Assembly: GCA_016712985.1 (NCBI GenBank)
Contig: JADJQA010000002.1
Coordinates: 1 to 64,000 of the forward strand
Length of the DNA: 64,000 nucleotides
Source of the DNA: Sulfuritalea sp.
Lineage (GTDB): Bacteria; Pseudomonadota; Gammaproteobacteria; Burkholderiales; Rhodocyclaceae
Reading direction: 5' to 3'
Part shown: in pieces, positions 35,264-44,950 of the stretch
How the letters are laid out: the number at the start of each line of letters is the position of its first letter
Numbering within the stretch: the first letter of the stretch is position 1
Made by a program: the position numbers and the translations under genes
The notes under the pieces: model-generated
What the model was told of the DNA's origin: nothing
Databases searched by the model: none
What the model saw: only the letters and a program-made list of their open reading frames with translations

Positions 35264-37042
35264 ATGAAAAAAACAAGCCTGCAACTCAAGCCGCTGGCGC
35301 TCGCCATCGCGACGCTCGGCGCCACGTTTGCCAACCCGGCTGCGGCCGTCAAGTTCGAAATGGAAAACGGCATCACCGGCAGTTTCGATTCGACGATTTC
35401 CTTCGGCGCACAGATGCGCATGCAGTCGCCGGACAAGTCGATCATCGGCAACGATAACGGCGGTAATGTGCCGACAGTAGGCGATCCGCGCATCCACGGT
35501 GCGACCGGCTATGCCAATCCTGATTTCAACTATTTGAACACCGATGACGGAAACCTGAATTACAACAAACACGACATTGTCTCCGCCGTCTTCAAAGGCA
35601 CCCACGAACTGTTCCTGACGCAGAAAGGTAACTGGTCGGCACTCGGCCGATTCACCTGGTCGACAGACCTGCGCGCCGATAATACCCGGCGCACACCGCT
35701 CGATGACGACGCCGAAGACGCGATGGAGAAGAACATCAGCCTGCTGGACTTCTGGGTGTCCAAGGATCTCAAGATTGGCGACCAGTCTGCCAAGGTCAAA
35801 CTCGGCAACCAGGCCATTAACTGGGGCGAGGACATCTTCATCATCGGTGGTATCAATGCGGTCAATGCCCTAGACCTGCGCAAAATCCACATCCCCGGCG
35901 TCCAGGTCAAGGAGGTCTTCATCCCGGCGCCGATGATTTCATTCAGTTCCGGCCTCGGCAACGGCTTTTCGACCGAAGCCTACTACCAGTTCCGCTGGAA
36001 CAGTTTCAAGTTTGATCCGGCCAGTACCTACTGGTCTGCTGCCGACTTCATCGGCAAAGGCGGCACGCGCGGTGCGTTCATTCCGCAAAGTTTGTTGGAC
36101 GACTTTGGTATACCTGCAACAGGTGGCGACTTCGATCCGAAGCGCGGCCGCACGCTCGCAGCGCTTAGCCCGGCAAACGGCGGCGCCGGCGTCATCCCGG
36201 TTGAACGCGATGAGCCGGGTGATAGTGGCCAATACGGCATCAACCTCCGCTTCAAGCCAGCGGAGGGCGATACCGAATTCGCCGCCTACTACATTCGCTA
36301 TCACGACAAGATTCCCTTCGTCGGCTTCAGGTTTGATCCGGCCCTCGCTGGCACCAACGTTCTTGGCGTGGCTGCGGTCGAGCAGTACGGTGAAGACAAA
36401 AGCCTTTACGGCGTGTCAATCAATACCAAACTGGGAGACTGGGCAATCGGCGCCGAACTTTCGTACCGCCCCCGCGACAGCGTCGCCATTGATCCGACAG
36501 TTCCATTTGCCGGCCCTTACAGCCTGCAGGCGGCAAGCGGCAAGTGCGCCTTCGCGGCGATGTCGGATGGTTCTGTCGAAGAGAAAAAATACCAGGCACA
36601 CTTGACCGGTTTCTACCTGCTGCCGCAATCGATCACGGCTCCCCTCGGCGCCGCCGAGGGCGCCTTCCTCGGCGAAGTGGCTGTTACCCACTATCCGAAT
36701 CTCGACCTGTCGGGTGCCGTTCCCTATCTGCTCAACAACTACCAACTGCCTGACAAGACCTCGTGGGGCTATGTCGCCGAGGTCAGTCTGACCTATGCCA
36801 ACATCTTCCAGTCGGGCTGGACCCTGACGCCGGTGCTCGACTTCTACCACGACGTAAACGGCACCAGTCCTACGGCCTTGCCCTTCGTTGAAGGCCGGAA
36901 GGCCGTGGCGCTGAATTTCAACTTCGACTATCACAACGAGTGGAAGGCAGGCGTCGGCTACACCACCTTCTGGGGCGGCGGCAACATGAACATGCTGCGC
37001 GACCGCGACGTACTGACCATTTCGGTTTCCAAGATTTTCTGA
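35264..37042 (+). CDS. DUF1302 outer-membrane beta-barrel protein
   Basis: The 592-residue protein has a signal peptide (SLQLKPLALAIATLGATFANP) and then alternating beta-strand text ending in an aromatic residue (VLTISVSKIF), the usual mark of an outer-membrane barrel. The family segment KLGNQAINWGEDIFIIGGIN, then NAVNALDLRKIHIPGVQ, is typical of DUF1302. Such proteins co-occur with DUF1329 and MMPL/RND genes and may be export or uptake channels for hydrophobic compounds. It follows DUF1329 after 32 bases, with GGAGGATG just before the ATG. Confidence 0.85.
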   Translation: MKKTSLQLKPLALAIATLGATFANPAAAVKFEMENGITGSFDSTISFGAQMRMQSPDKSIIGNDNGGNVPTVGDPRIHGATGYANPDFNYLNTDDGNLNYNKHDIVSAVFKGTHELFLTQKGNWSALGRFTWSTDLRADNTRRTPLDDDAEDAMEKNISLLDFWVSKDLKIGDQSAKVKLGNQAINWGEDIFIIGGINAVNALDLRKIHIPGVQVKEVFIPAPMISFSSGLGNGFSTEAYYQFRWNSFKFDPASTYWSAADFIGKGGTRGAFIPQSLLDDFGIPATGGDFDPKRGRTLAALSPANGGAGVIPVERDEPGDSGQYGINLRFKPAEGDTEFAAYYIRYHDKIPFVGFRFDPALAGTNVLGVAAVEQYGEDKSLYGVSINTKLGDWAIGAELSYRPRDSVAIDPTVPFAGPYSLQAASGKCAFAAMSDGSVEEKKYQAHLTGFYLLPQSITAPLGAAEGAFLGEVAVTHYPNLDLSGAVPYLLNNYQLPDKTSWGYVAEVSLTYANIFQSGWTLTPVLDFYHDVNGTSPTALPFVEGRKAVALNFNFDYHNEWKAGVGYTTFWGGGNMNMLRDRDVLTISVSKIF

Positions 37043-37140
37043 CCTTCCTCCGGCGGGCGGGAAAGCCGGCGCTGTCGCCGACTTTCCCGCCCTTTTGTCG
37101 ACCCAATCCGCTCCGCACCTGAATCCGGGGATTCCACTCG

Positions 37141-39513
37141 ATGCCCAGCATTGTCAACTTCGTCAAGTCCCTCGAGAACTTCTTCTTTCGCTACCGGGTG
37201 CCGACGCTGGCGGTGCTGCTGGTGTTCACGGTGGTGATGGGATATCTGGCGACGCAGTTGCGCATGTCGGCGGGATTCGACAAGCAACTGCCGATCGGGC
37301 ACGAATACACCCAGACGTTTTTCAAGTACCGCGAGCAGTTGTTCGGTTCCAACCGCATCATGGTGGTGGTCCGCGCCAAGCACGGCGACATCTGGACCAA
37401 GGAATCGCTGACGAAACTGCATGAAGTCACCCAGGCGGTGCTGTTCCTGCCGGGAGTCGATCGCCGCTCGGTGCAATCGCTGTGGACGCCTAACACCCGC
37501 GTCTATGAACTGACCGAGGAAGGCTTCAACGCCGAAGACGTGATCGGCGGCAACATCACGCCGGATGCGCTGGATGCCGAGAAAATGGCCCGCATTCGCG
37601 ATCGCGTGGTGCGCGGCGGCTACATGGGCAGCCTCGTCGCCAACGACAACAGCGCGGCGATGGTGGTGGCCGACCTGCTGGAGGAAGATCCGCAAACGCA
37701 CCAACAACTCGACTACCTCCAACTTGCGCAAAAGCTAGAAACCGATATCCGCGGCAAGCTTGAAACCGGCGATCACGCCATCGAGATCATCGGCTTTGCC
37801 AAGCAGATCGGCGATATCGCCGCCGGCGCCAAGGGCGTGGCGGGATTTTTTGCCCTGGCCGCCTTGCTGACTGCGCTCTCGGTGTACTGGTATTGCCGCT
37901 CGGTGCTGCTGACCGTACTGCCGATCGCCTGCTCGATGGTATCGGTGGTCTGGCAGTTCGGCACCCTGGCGCTGCTGGGTTACGGCCTCGATCCACTGGG
38001 CATTCTGGTGCCCTTTCTGGTGTTCGCCATCGGTGTTTCGCATGGTGTGCAGCAGATCAACGCAATCTCGAAAGCGGTGGCCGCGGGCGCAGGCGCCACG
38101 GCCGCGGCGCGCGAGAGTTTTTCCAGCCTGTTCATTCCCGGCACGCTGGCGCTGGTCACCGCATTTGTCGGCTTCGTCACCCTGGTATTGATCCCGATCC
38201 CGATGATTCGCGAACTGGGCATTACCGCGTCGATCGGTGTTGGCTACAAGATCATTACCAATCTGATCATGCTGCCAGTCGTGGCCTCGTACTTCAAATT
38301 TTACCGGGGCTATGCGCTTGATCTGGAGAAGATCCAGGCGCGGCGTGGTCTGCTCATCGAGCGCCTGGGTTTCATTGCGGACCTCAATCATGCGCGGGTG
38401 GTCCTTGGCCTCACCGCGGTGCTTTTCGGTGTCGCAGTGTGGCAAAGCCATGGCCGTCACATCGGCGCCCTGCAGCCGGGAGCGCCGGAATTGCGGGCCG
38501 ACTCGCGCTACAACCGGGATGTGGAAAACATCGTCAGTCGCTTCGATCTCGGCATGGACGTACTGACTGTCGTCTTTGAAACGCCCAATGACTCCTGCAA
38601 CAACTTCGAGGTTGTCAACTACATCGATCAGTTTACCCAGCACATGACGCAGGTGCCGGGAGTGCTTTCGGTAACATCGATCTCGGCGCTGGCGAAGTTT
38701 GCCAACGCCGGCTTGAACGAGGGCAATCCGAAGATGACCGCCCTGCCGCGCGACAGCAAGGCCCTGCAGGTTGCGGTCGGTTATCTGCCCGAGGCGGGGG
38801 GCCTGTTCAATCGGGCCTGCACGATGATGGCGGCCAATATCTACCTCGCCGATCACAAGGCCAGCACCATCACGCCGGCGATCGCCGCCGTCAAGGAGTT
38901 CCGCCAGCAGTTCAACCCCGAGAAACTGGGCATCAAGGTACTGCTGGCTTCGGGGAATATCGGCGTGCTCGCGGCCACCAACGAGGAGATCGAGGCGCGC
39001 GAACTGCCGATGATGCTGTATGTGTACGCCGCGATCATGATCCTGGTGCTGCTCGCCTACCGCGATTGGCGGGCGATGCTTGCCTGTTGCGTGCCCCTGA
39101 CCGTGGCGACCTTCCTCGGCTACTGGTTCATGAAAGCCCTGGATATCGGCCTGACCGTGGCCACCCTGCCAGTGATGGTGCTGGCCACCGGCATCGGTGT
39201 CGACTATGCGTTTTACATTTACAACCGCCTGCTGATCCATCTGTCGCAGGGGCAGGCGATGAAACCGGCATTGCAGGGCGCGCTGCGCGAAGTCGGCATT
39301 GCCACGGTATTCACCGCGATTACCCTGTCGGTCGGTGTCGCCACCTGGTCCCTCTCGGATCTGAAGTTCCAGGCCGACATGGGCATCCTGCTGACTTTCA
39401 TGTTCATGGTGAATATGGTGATGGCGATTACCGTGCTGCCGGCCTTTGCGGTTGTGCTGGATTCGTTGTTCCCGCGCAAGGGGCCTGTCAAGGCGCCGGC
39501 CATTGGTCATTGA
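37141..39513 (+). CDS. MMPL/RND-type transporter
   Basis: This 790-residue inner-membrane protein has the RND layout of one helix, a periplasmic domain and six helices, repeated twice. Segments such as GIATVFTAITLSVGVATWSL, MVLATGIGVDYAFYIYNRLL and MGILLTFMFMVNMVMAIT mark the second half, and VFAIGVSHGVQQINAISKAV the first. Such transporters carry lipids or hydrophobic molecules with the proton gradient. Its place between DUF1302 and a YCF48-like gene repeats an arrangement common in betaproteobacterial steroid, terpene and lipid regions. The substrate is unknown. Confidence 0.88.
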   Translation: MPSIVNFVKSLENFFFRYRVPTLAVLLVFTVVMGYLATQLRMSAGFDKQLPIGHEYTQTFFKYREQLFGSNRIMVVVRAKHGDIWTKESLTKLHEVTQAVLFLPGVDRRSVQSLWTPNTRVYELTEEGFNAEDVIGGNITPDALDAEKMARIRDRVVRGGYMGSLVANDNSAAMVVADLLEEDPQTHQQLDYLQLAQKLETDIRGKLETGDHAIEIIGFAKQIGDIAAGAKGVAGFFALAALLTALSVYWYCRSVLLTVLPIACSMVSVVWQFGTLALLGYGLDPLGILVPFLVFAIGVSHGVQQINAISKAVAAGAGATAAARESFSSLFIPGTLALVTAFVGFVTLVLIPIPMIRELGITASIGVGYKIITNLIMLPVVASYFKFYRGYALDLEKIQARRGLLIERLGFIADLNHARVVLGLTAVLFGVAVWQSHGRHIGALQPGAPELRADSRYNRDVENIVSRFDLGMDVLTVVFETPNDSCNNFEVVNYIDQFTQHMTQVPGVLSVTSISALAKFANAGLNEGNPKMTALPRDSKALQVAVGYLPEAGGLFNRACTMMAANIYLADHKASTITPAIAAVKEFRQQFNPEKLGIKVLLASGNIGVLAATNEEIEARELPMMLYVYAAIMILVLLAYRDWRAMLACCVPLTVATFLGYWFMKALDIGLTVATLPVMVLATGIGVDYAFYIYNRLLIHLSQGQAMKPALQGALREVGIATVFTAITLSVGVATWSLSDLKFQADMGILLTFMFMVNMVMAITVLPAFAVVLDSLFPRKGPVKAPAIGH

Positions 39514-39537
39514 CCCGGCCTGAACTGGATATCCAAC

Positions 39538-40509
39538 ATGAGACCCAAACTGTCTGTTGTCGCACTGGCGTTGGCGTTACTGGCCATCCTTTCAGCGGCT
39601 GCCGCTGTCGAGCGGCAGCCTTCGCGCGCGATCTCCAGTCTGACGGAGCCGCCACGCCTGGTGGCGCCCGAAAAGGCCCCTGTCATGGCGGCCGCGCTGG
39701 CCGGCAAGCGCATTGTCGCGGTCGGCGACTACGGCATCGTGATCCTCGCCGACGACGGCAAGGCGTATCGCCAAGCCAAAGCCGTGCCGACCAGGGCCGT
39801 GCTGACCAGCGTCTTCTTCCTCGATGACAAGCGCGGCTGGGCCGCCGGCCATGACGGCACCATTGTGACGACGGCCGATGGCGGCGAAACCTGGCAACTT
39901 CAGCGTGACGAGCCAGGCAAGGAGCGCGTCCTGCTGTCGATATGGTTCGAGAACGCGCTGCATGGTATCGCCGTCGGGCAGTTCGGCCTGGTGCTGGAAA
40001 CCGACGACGGCGGCAAGACCTGGCGCGAACGCCGGCTTGTCGAAGCGGGTGAGCAGGGCGACAAACACCTGATGCAGATCTTCGCGGGAGCCAATGGCCT
40101 GGTTTTCGTGGTGGCCGAGTCAGGGTCGATTTTTCGCTCCGACGACGCGGGCAGAAACTGGAAGGCCACCCAGACCGACAACAAAGGGTCGTTCTGGACC
40201 GGGCTTGTCCTGCAGGATGGCAGCATCCTGGCCGCCGGCATGCGTGGCCATGTGTATCGCAGTACCGACAGGGGACTGACATGGCGCGAGGTTCCCGTTG
40301 ATTCCCGGCAGTCGCTGACTGCGGTGCTGCAGCGGGACGACGGGCAGCTCGTGCTTTACGGCAGCTCCGGCGTTGTGCTGTCAAGCAAGGACAACGGGCA
40401 GTCACTGCAAGGCACGGTTCGAGCCGACCGGGCCAATGTCACCGCGGCGGTCAGCGGTCCCGCCGGCGATGTATTGTTCGCCTTGTCCGGGTTGCTGGTC
40501 GCGAAATAG
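39538..40509 (+). CDS. YCF48-like / BNR-repeat periplasmic protein
   Basis: The 323-residue product has a signal peptide (LSVVALALALLAILSAAAAV) and six or more propeller-type repeats of the form W-AAGHDGTIVTTADGGETW, then GQFGLVLETDDGGKTWRERR, SGSIFRSDDAGRNWKAT and GHVYRSTDRGLTWREV. The photosystem assembly factor YCF48 belongs to this family, but in non-photosynthetic bacteria the proteins accompany RND-type transporters. It follows the transporter by 24 bases, so it is probably an accessory factor in the same operon. Confidence 0.85.
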   Translation: MRPKLSVVALALALLAILSAAAAVERQPSRAISSLTEPPRLVAPEKAPVMAAALAGKRIVAVGDYGIVILADDGKAYRQAKAVPTRAVLTSVFFLDDKRGWAAGHDGTIVTTADGGETWQLQRDEPGKERVLLSIWFENALHGIAVGQFGLVLETDDGGKTWRERRLVEAGEQGDKHLMQIFAGANGLVFVVAESGSIFRSDDAGRNWKATQTDNKGSFWTGLVLQDGSILAAGMRGHVYRSTDRGLTWREVPVDSRQSLTAVLQRDDGQLVLYGSSGVVLSSKDNGQSLQGTVRADRANVTAAVSGPAGDVLFALSGLLVAK

Positions 40510-40553
40510 CCCAGAGCGGTCGGCGCGCCGGACAAACGCACAGAGGAGACAGC

Positions 40554-42245
40554 ATGGATACTGGATTTAGCTACGTGCATGGCGCCAGCTCCGCGCCGCT
40601 GATCGGGGCGACGATAGGCAGTTGCTTCGATGACGCCTGCGCCCGGTACGCAAGCCGGCAGGCGCTGGTGGTAAGGCATCAAGGCCTTCGGCTGAGCTAC
40701 GCGGAGCTGCGTGAGCGGGTTGACCGGCTCGCCTGCGGATTGATTCGCCTTGGCCTGAAACGCGGTGACCGGGTTGGCATCTGGTCGCAGAACAACCTGG
40801 AGTGGGTCCTGACCCAGTTCGCCACCGCCAAGGCGGGCCTGGTGATGGTGAATATCAACCCGGCCTATCGCCGCGCAGAACTGGAATATGCGCTGAACAA
40901 GGTGAGCTGTCGCGCGCTGATTCTCGCCGCGGGCTTCAAGAGCAGCAACTATCTCGAAATGATCGGCGATCTCGCGCCCGAACTGGCAAGCCAGGCATCG
41001 GGGCCGTTGCACGCCGCCCGCCTGCCCGGCCTGCAATACGTGATCCGCCTCGGCGTGGAACAGACATCCGGCATGCTGAATTTCGACAGCCTGCTGACAC
41101 GGCCGGCCAGTGACGAACTCGATGCCCTCGCGGCGCTGGGCAATGACTTGCAGTTCGACGACCCGATCAACATCCAGTTCACCTCGGGCACGACCGGGGT
41201 TCCCAAGGGGGCGACGCTTTCCCACCACAACATAGTCAACAACGGACATTTCGTCGGCGAAGCCATGCGTCTGACCTCTGCCGACCGCCTGTGCATCCCC
41301 GTTCCCCTGTATCACTGTTTTGGCATGGTGCTGGGAAACATGGCCTGCGTGACGCACGGCGCCAGCATGGTGTATCCGGCCGAAGGTTTCGATCCCCTGC
41401 TGACGCTCGAGGCGGTCGCCGTGGAACGCTGCACGGGCCTGCATGGAGTGCCGACCATGTTCATCGCCCAACTGGACCATCCGCGCTTCGCGGAGTTCGA
41501 CCTGTCGTCGCTGCGTACCGGCATCATGGCCGGGTCGCCATGCCCTGTCGAGGTCATGAAGCGCGTTGTCGGCGAAATGAACATGCAACAAGTGACGATC
41601 GCCTACGGCATGACAGAAACATCGCCGGTGAGCTTCCAGAGTTCGACCGAGGATCCGATCGATCGCCGCGTATCGACTGTCGGCCGCATCCATCCGCATG
41701 TCGAAGTCAAGGTGGTCGACGCGAATGGCCGCATCGTTCCGCGTGGCGAACCGGGGGAGCTATTGACGCGGGGTTACTCGGTCATGCTCGGCTACTGGGA
41801 TGATCCGCAACGGACCGCGGAAGCGATCGATGCGGCCGGCTGGATGCACACCGGGGACATGGCGACCATCGACGCGGAGGGCTATTGCAATATCGTCGGA
41901 CGCATCAAGGACATGATCATTCGCGGCGGCGAGAACATCTACCCGCGGGAGGTCGAGGAGTTCCTCTTCCGCCACCCGAAGATTCAGGATGTTCAGGTGG
42001 TCGGGATTCCCGACGAGAAGTACGGCGAGGAACTCTGCGCCTGGATCATGCTGCGCGAGGGGCAGAAGGTGAGCGAGGCCGACGTGCGGGCGTTCTGCGA
42101 GGGCCAGATCGCCCACTACAAGATTCCGCGTTACATCCGGTTTGTCGAAGAGTTCCCGATGACGGTCACCGGCAAGATCCAGAAATTTCTGATCCGAAAG
42201 CTGATGAAAGAGGAACTGGGCCTGCACGAACAGCGGACCGCCTGA
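40554..42245 (+). CDS. AMP-dependent fatty-acyl-CoA ligase (ANL superfamily)
   Basis: Such enzymes activate carboxylic acids to CoA esters through an acyl-adenylate. All core motifs are present in this 563-residue protein: the P-loop FTSGTTGVPKGATLSHHN, YGMTETSPVSF, GWMHTGDMATIDAEGYCNI, GRIKDMIIRGGENIYPREVE and the catalytic lysine in TVTGKIQKFLIRK. It resembles medium- and long-chain or aryl acyl-CoA synthetases. GAGGAG precedes the ATG. Following the transporter genes, it might activate the acid made from the amine or a transported lipid; that is an inference. Confidence 0.9.
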   Translation: MDTGFSYVHGASSAPLIGATIGSCFDDACARYASRQALVVRHQGLRLSYAELRERVDRLACGLIRLGLKRGDRVGIWSQNNLEWVLTQFATAKAGLVMVNINPAYRRAELEYALNKVSCRALILAAGFKSSNYLEMIGDLAPELASQASGPLHAARLPGLQYVIRLGVEQTSGMLNFDSLLTRPASDELDALAALGNDLQFDDPINIQFTSGTTGVPKGATLSHHNIVNNGHFVGEAMRLTSADRLCIPVPLYHCFGMVLGNMACVTHGASMVYPAEGFDPLLTLEAVAVERCTGLHGVPTMFIAQLDHPRFAEFDLSSLRTGIMAGSPCPVEVMKRVVGEMNMQQVTIAYGMTETSPVSFQSSTEDPIDRRVSTVGRIHPHVEVKVVDANGRIVPRGEPGELLTRGYSVMLGYWDDPQRTAEAIDAAGWMHTGDMATIDAEGYCNIVGRIKDMIIRGGENIYPREVEEFLFRHPKIQDVQVVGIPDEKYGEELCAWIMLREGQKVSEADVRAFCEGQIAHYKIPRYIRFVEEFPMTVTGKIQKFLIRKLMKEELGLHEQRTA

Positions 42246-42304
42246 CTGCCTGCCGCTTCCGGTATCATCCGCCAAATTGCATGCAAGGCCAAAGGAGCGG
42301 TAAC

Positions 42305-42619
42305 GTGGATCATCAAGTCAGCGTGGTGTTGAAGAACGGCGAGCGGTACGATTTCGCTCTGGGTGCGGAAGGGCTTGCAGCTTTTGATGCCGCCGGCGCG
42401 CGGAACTGGATCCACCAGGCATTCCTCGACGCGGGCCTGGAAACCCCGAATCCGATGGGAAAGCTGCTGCTGGTCGACCAGATCCTGCTGCTCGCGTTGA
42501 ACTTCAAATCGGCGGACTACAAGCCGCTGACGCCCGCGGCACGCCGTTTCCTGTGTGCCGCGCTGAAGGCCATGGACCGGCCGACGCTGACGATTGACCT
42601 GGCCGCCTACAGACTTTGA
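42305..42619 (+). CDS. small conserved hypothetical protein
   Basis: A 104-residue protein starts with GTG 13 or so bases after AAAGGAG. It reads MDHQVSVVLKNGERYDFALG and later NPMGKLLLVDQILLLALNFK, ending TIDLAAYRL. It has no signal peptide or membrane helix. It is the last gene of the plus-strand island and overlaps the tail of lnt on the other strand by 13 bases. I do not recognise the family; codon use looks native. Confidence 0.7.
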   Translation: MDHQVSVVLKNGERYDFALGAEGLAAFDAAGARNWIHQAFLDAGLETPNPMGKLLLVDQILLLALNFKSADYKPLTPAARRFLCAALKAMDRPTLTIDLAAYRL

Positions 42620-44097
42620 ATGCTGCGGCGTAGCGCCGTCAGGCAGGCGCCGACTGCGATCAGCAGCGCCAGCAGATTGCCCCAGCGGGCATAGGGTGTC
42701 AGGCCGGTGCGCCCTTGGGCTTGGACCACCAGCGCCGCTCTGACGAAGGGCGGCAATGCGGCTGCGATGGCGCCATCCGGCCCCACCATGGCGGTCATGC
42801 CGGTGTTGGTTGCGCGCAGCATCACGCGGCCGGTTTCGATGGCGCGCAATTGGGCGATCTGCAGGTGTTGCGGCTGCGCCAGGGAATCGCCGAACCACGC
42901 CGTGTTGGAAAGATTCACCAGCAAAGTCGCGGCCGGCAGGGCGGAGAGCAGCTCCTCGCCGAACAGGTCCTCGTAGCAGATGTTGGGCGCGATGTGTTGC
43001 CCGGCGATTTTCAGGGGCTCCTGCCATGCCGGCCCGGCGGTGAAATCCGACATCGGGATGTGCGCAAAGCGGAAGAACCAGGCAAAGCCCGGCGGCGGGT
43101 ATTCGCCGAAAGGCACCAGGTGACGCTTGCTGTAGGCACTGGTGGCGAGGTTCTGGGTAAGCGCGACCGCGCCGTTGGTGTAGCCGCCGGCGGTTGTGCC
43201 GACGGCGACGCCGATCAGCGCGTCGCCGTGGCGCGTCAGGCCGCGCAGCACCTCGCGCGGAACTTCATTGAAGTACAGCGGCAACGCGGTTTCCGGTAGC
43301 ACGGTTAGGCTCGCCGGATGGGCGCTTGCCAGGCCCAGATAGGCATCCACCGACAGCGGCAGCCGCTTCGGGTCCCACTTGAGGCTTTGCGGCACGTTTC
43401 CCTGGAGCAGCGCGACCGAGAATGGCGAACCGACCGGCTGGGTCCAGTCCATCATCCGCAACAGGGCACCGAGGCCGGCCAGCACCACGATTGCCGCCCA
43501 TGCCGCGGGCTTGCGCCAGCCGGCTTGGCACATGTGGCCCAGCAGCCCGCCGATCACGGCGACAATGAAGCCAACGCCGTAGACCCCGAGCACAGATGCC
43601 CAGCCGGCCAACGGGCTCGGCGGACTTTGTGCATAACCGACCGCCAGCCAGGGAAAGCCGGTGAACAGCGTGCCGCGCAGCCATTCGCAGAGCATCCACA
43701 AGCCGGCGAACAGCAGTACATCGAGCTGGGTGTCCGTGCGCCAGCGCAGGAACAGCCCGCCGGCCAGCGCGGGAAACAGGGCCAGGTAGAGGCAGAACAG
43801 CAATGTCGCAGCGGCCGCGGCAGGCGGCGCCATGCCGCCGAACTGTGACAGGCTGACGTAGATCCACGACACGCCGAAGAGGAAGCAGCCGGCGCCCCAG
43901 GCCAGGCCGAGCAACATCGCCTGCCGCGCGGAGGATGTCTGGCGCCATAGCAAGTACAGGCCCGCCAGCGCAAGAGTCGGCGCCGGCCATACGGGGAAAT
44001 GGGCATTGAAAGGCGCGAAACCGAGGACGCAGAAGGCGCCCAGGGCGAACGCGGCAAGCGTGGCGCGCACGGGAGCGGCCGCCCGCCGCTGCCTCAT
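42607..44097 (-). CDS. lnt: apolipoprotein N-acyltransferase
   Basis: Lnt adds the third acyl chain to lipoproteins at the inner membrane. The 496-residue protein has about six N-terminal helices and a nitrilase-type domain. The catalytic triad can be placed: E in LTVLPETALPLYF, K in KRHLVPFGEYPPPGFAW and C in APNICYEDLFGEE. Its start overlaps the corC stop by 4 bases, in the usual lnt-corC-ybeY-phoH-miaB order. Confidence 0.95.
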   Translation of the reverse strand: MRQRRAAAPVRATLAAFALGAFCVLGFAPFNAHFPVWPAPTLALAGLYLLWRQTSSARQAMLLGLAWGAGCFLFGVSWIYVSLSQFGGMAPPAAAAATLLFCLYLALFPALAGGLFLRWRTDTQLDVLLFAGLWMLCEWLRGTLFTGFPWLAVGYAQSPPSPLAGWASVLGVYGVGFIVAVIGGLLGHMCQAGWRKPAAWAAIVVLAGLGALLRMMDWTQPVGSPFSVALLQGNVPQSLKWDPKRLPLSVDAYLGLASAHPASLTVLPETALPLYFNEVPREVLRGLTRHGDALIGVAVGTTAGGYTNGAVALTQNLATSAYSKRHLVPFGEYPPPGFAWFFRFAHIPMSDFTAGPAWQEPLKIAGQHIAPNICYEDLFGEELLSALPAATLLVNLSNTAWFGDSLAQPQHLQIAQLRAIETGRVMLRATNTGMTAMVGPDGAIAAALPPFVRAALVVQAQGRTGLTPYARWGNLLALLIAVGACLTALRRSIQSL

Positions 44098-44948
44098 TCG
44101 TCGCCGGCTGCAGGCGTTGAAAGCGGCAGATCCTTCTGCGGATCGACCAGCAGGGTATGCACGCGGCGACTGTCGGCGCGCAATACCTGCATGCGCAGAC
44201 CCTCGATGGTGAGCACTTCATTGCGCTTGGGCAGGCGGCCGAGATGATGAATCACCAGACCGCCGACGGTGTCGAAGTGCTTGTCCGGGAACCCGGTGTC
44301 GAACGCGGCGTTGAAGTCGGCTATTTCGGTCACGGCCTTGACGCGGTAGCGGCCGGTGTTATCCCTGACAATATTGTCTTCGGTTTCATCGAAGTCATAT
44401 TCGTCTTCGATGTCGCCGACGATCTGCTCCAGCACGTCTTCGATGGTAACCAGCCCGGCAACGCCGCCGTATTCGTCGACGACGATCGCCATGTGGTTGC
44501 GCGATGCCCGAAATTCGCGCAGCAGCACGTTCAGCCGTTTTGATTCGGGCACGAAGATCGCCGGACGCAGTGTGTCGCGCAGGTCGAATTCCTTGCCGGC
44601 GCAATAGCGCAGCAGATCCTTGGCCAGCAAAATGCCGAGCACGTCGTCCTTGCTCTCGCCGATCGCGGGGAAGCGCGAATGCGCCGCCTCGAGCACTACG
44701 TCGATGATTTGTTCCGGCGCATCTTTGATGTCCACGACGTCCATCTGGGCGCGCGGCACCATGATGTCGCGCACCGCCCGGTCGGCCACCGAAAGCGCGC
44801 CTTCGATGATCGAAAGCGCATCGGCGTCCATCAGATGGTGCTCGAATGCGCCGTGCAGCAGGGCAACGAGTTGTTCGCGGTCTTTCGGTTCGCGCAGCAG
44901 CAGCGCGGTAAGCCGTTCGATCAGACTGGGTCTGCTGGATGGGTCCAT
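44094..44948 (-). CDS. corC: CorC/HlyC-family CBS-domain protein
   Basis: CorC-type proteins pair two CBS domains with a transporter-associated (CorC_HlyC) domain and are linked to magnesium/cobalt efflux. The 284-residue product has MVPRAQMDVVDIKDAPEQII (first CBS), then GILLAKDLLRYCAGKEFDLR, MAIVVDEYGGVAGLVTIEDV and EQIVGDIEDEYDFDE (second CBS), and the C-terminal domain TVGGLVIHHLGRLPKRNEVL. It has no membrane part of its own. It overlaps lnt by 4 bases. Confidence 0.92.
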   Translation of the reverse strand: MDPSSRPSLIERLTALLLREPKDREQLVALLHGAFEHHLMDADALSIIEGALSVADRAVRDIMVPRAQMDVVDIKDAPEQIIDVVLEAAHSRFPAIGESKDDVLGILLAKDLLRYCAGKEFDLRDTLRPAIFVPESKRLNVLLREFRASRNHMAIVVDEYGGVAGLVTIEDVLEQIVGDIEDEYDFDETEDNIVRDNTGRYRVKAVTEIADFNAAFDTGFPDKHFDTVGGLVIHHLGRLPKRNEVLTIEGLRMQVLRADSRRVHTLLVDPQKDLPLSTPAAGDE

Positions 44949-44950
44949 GC

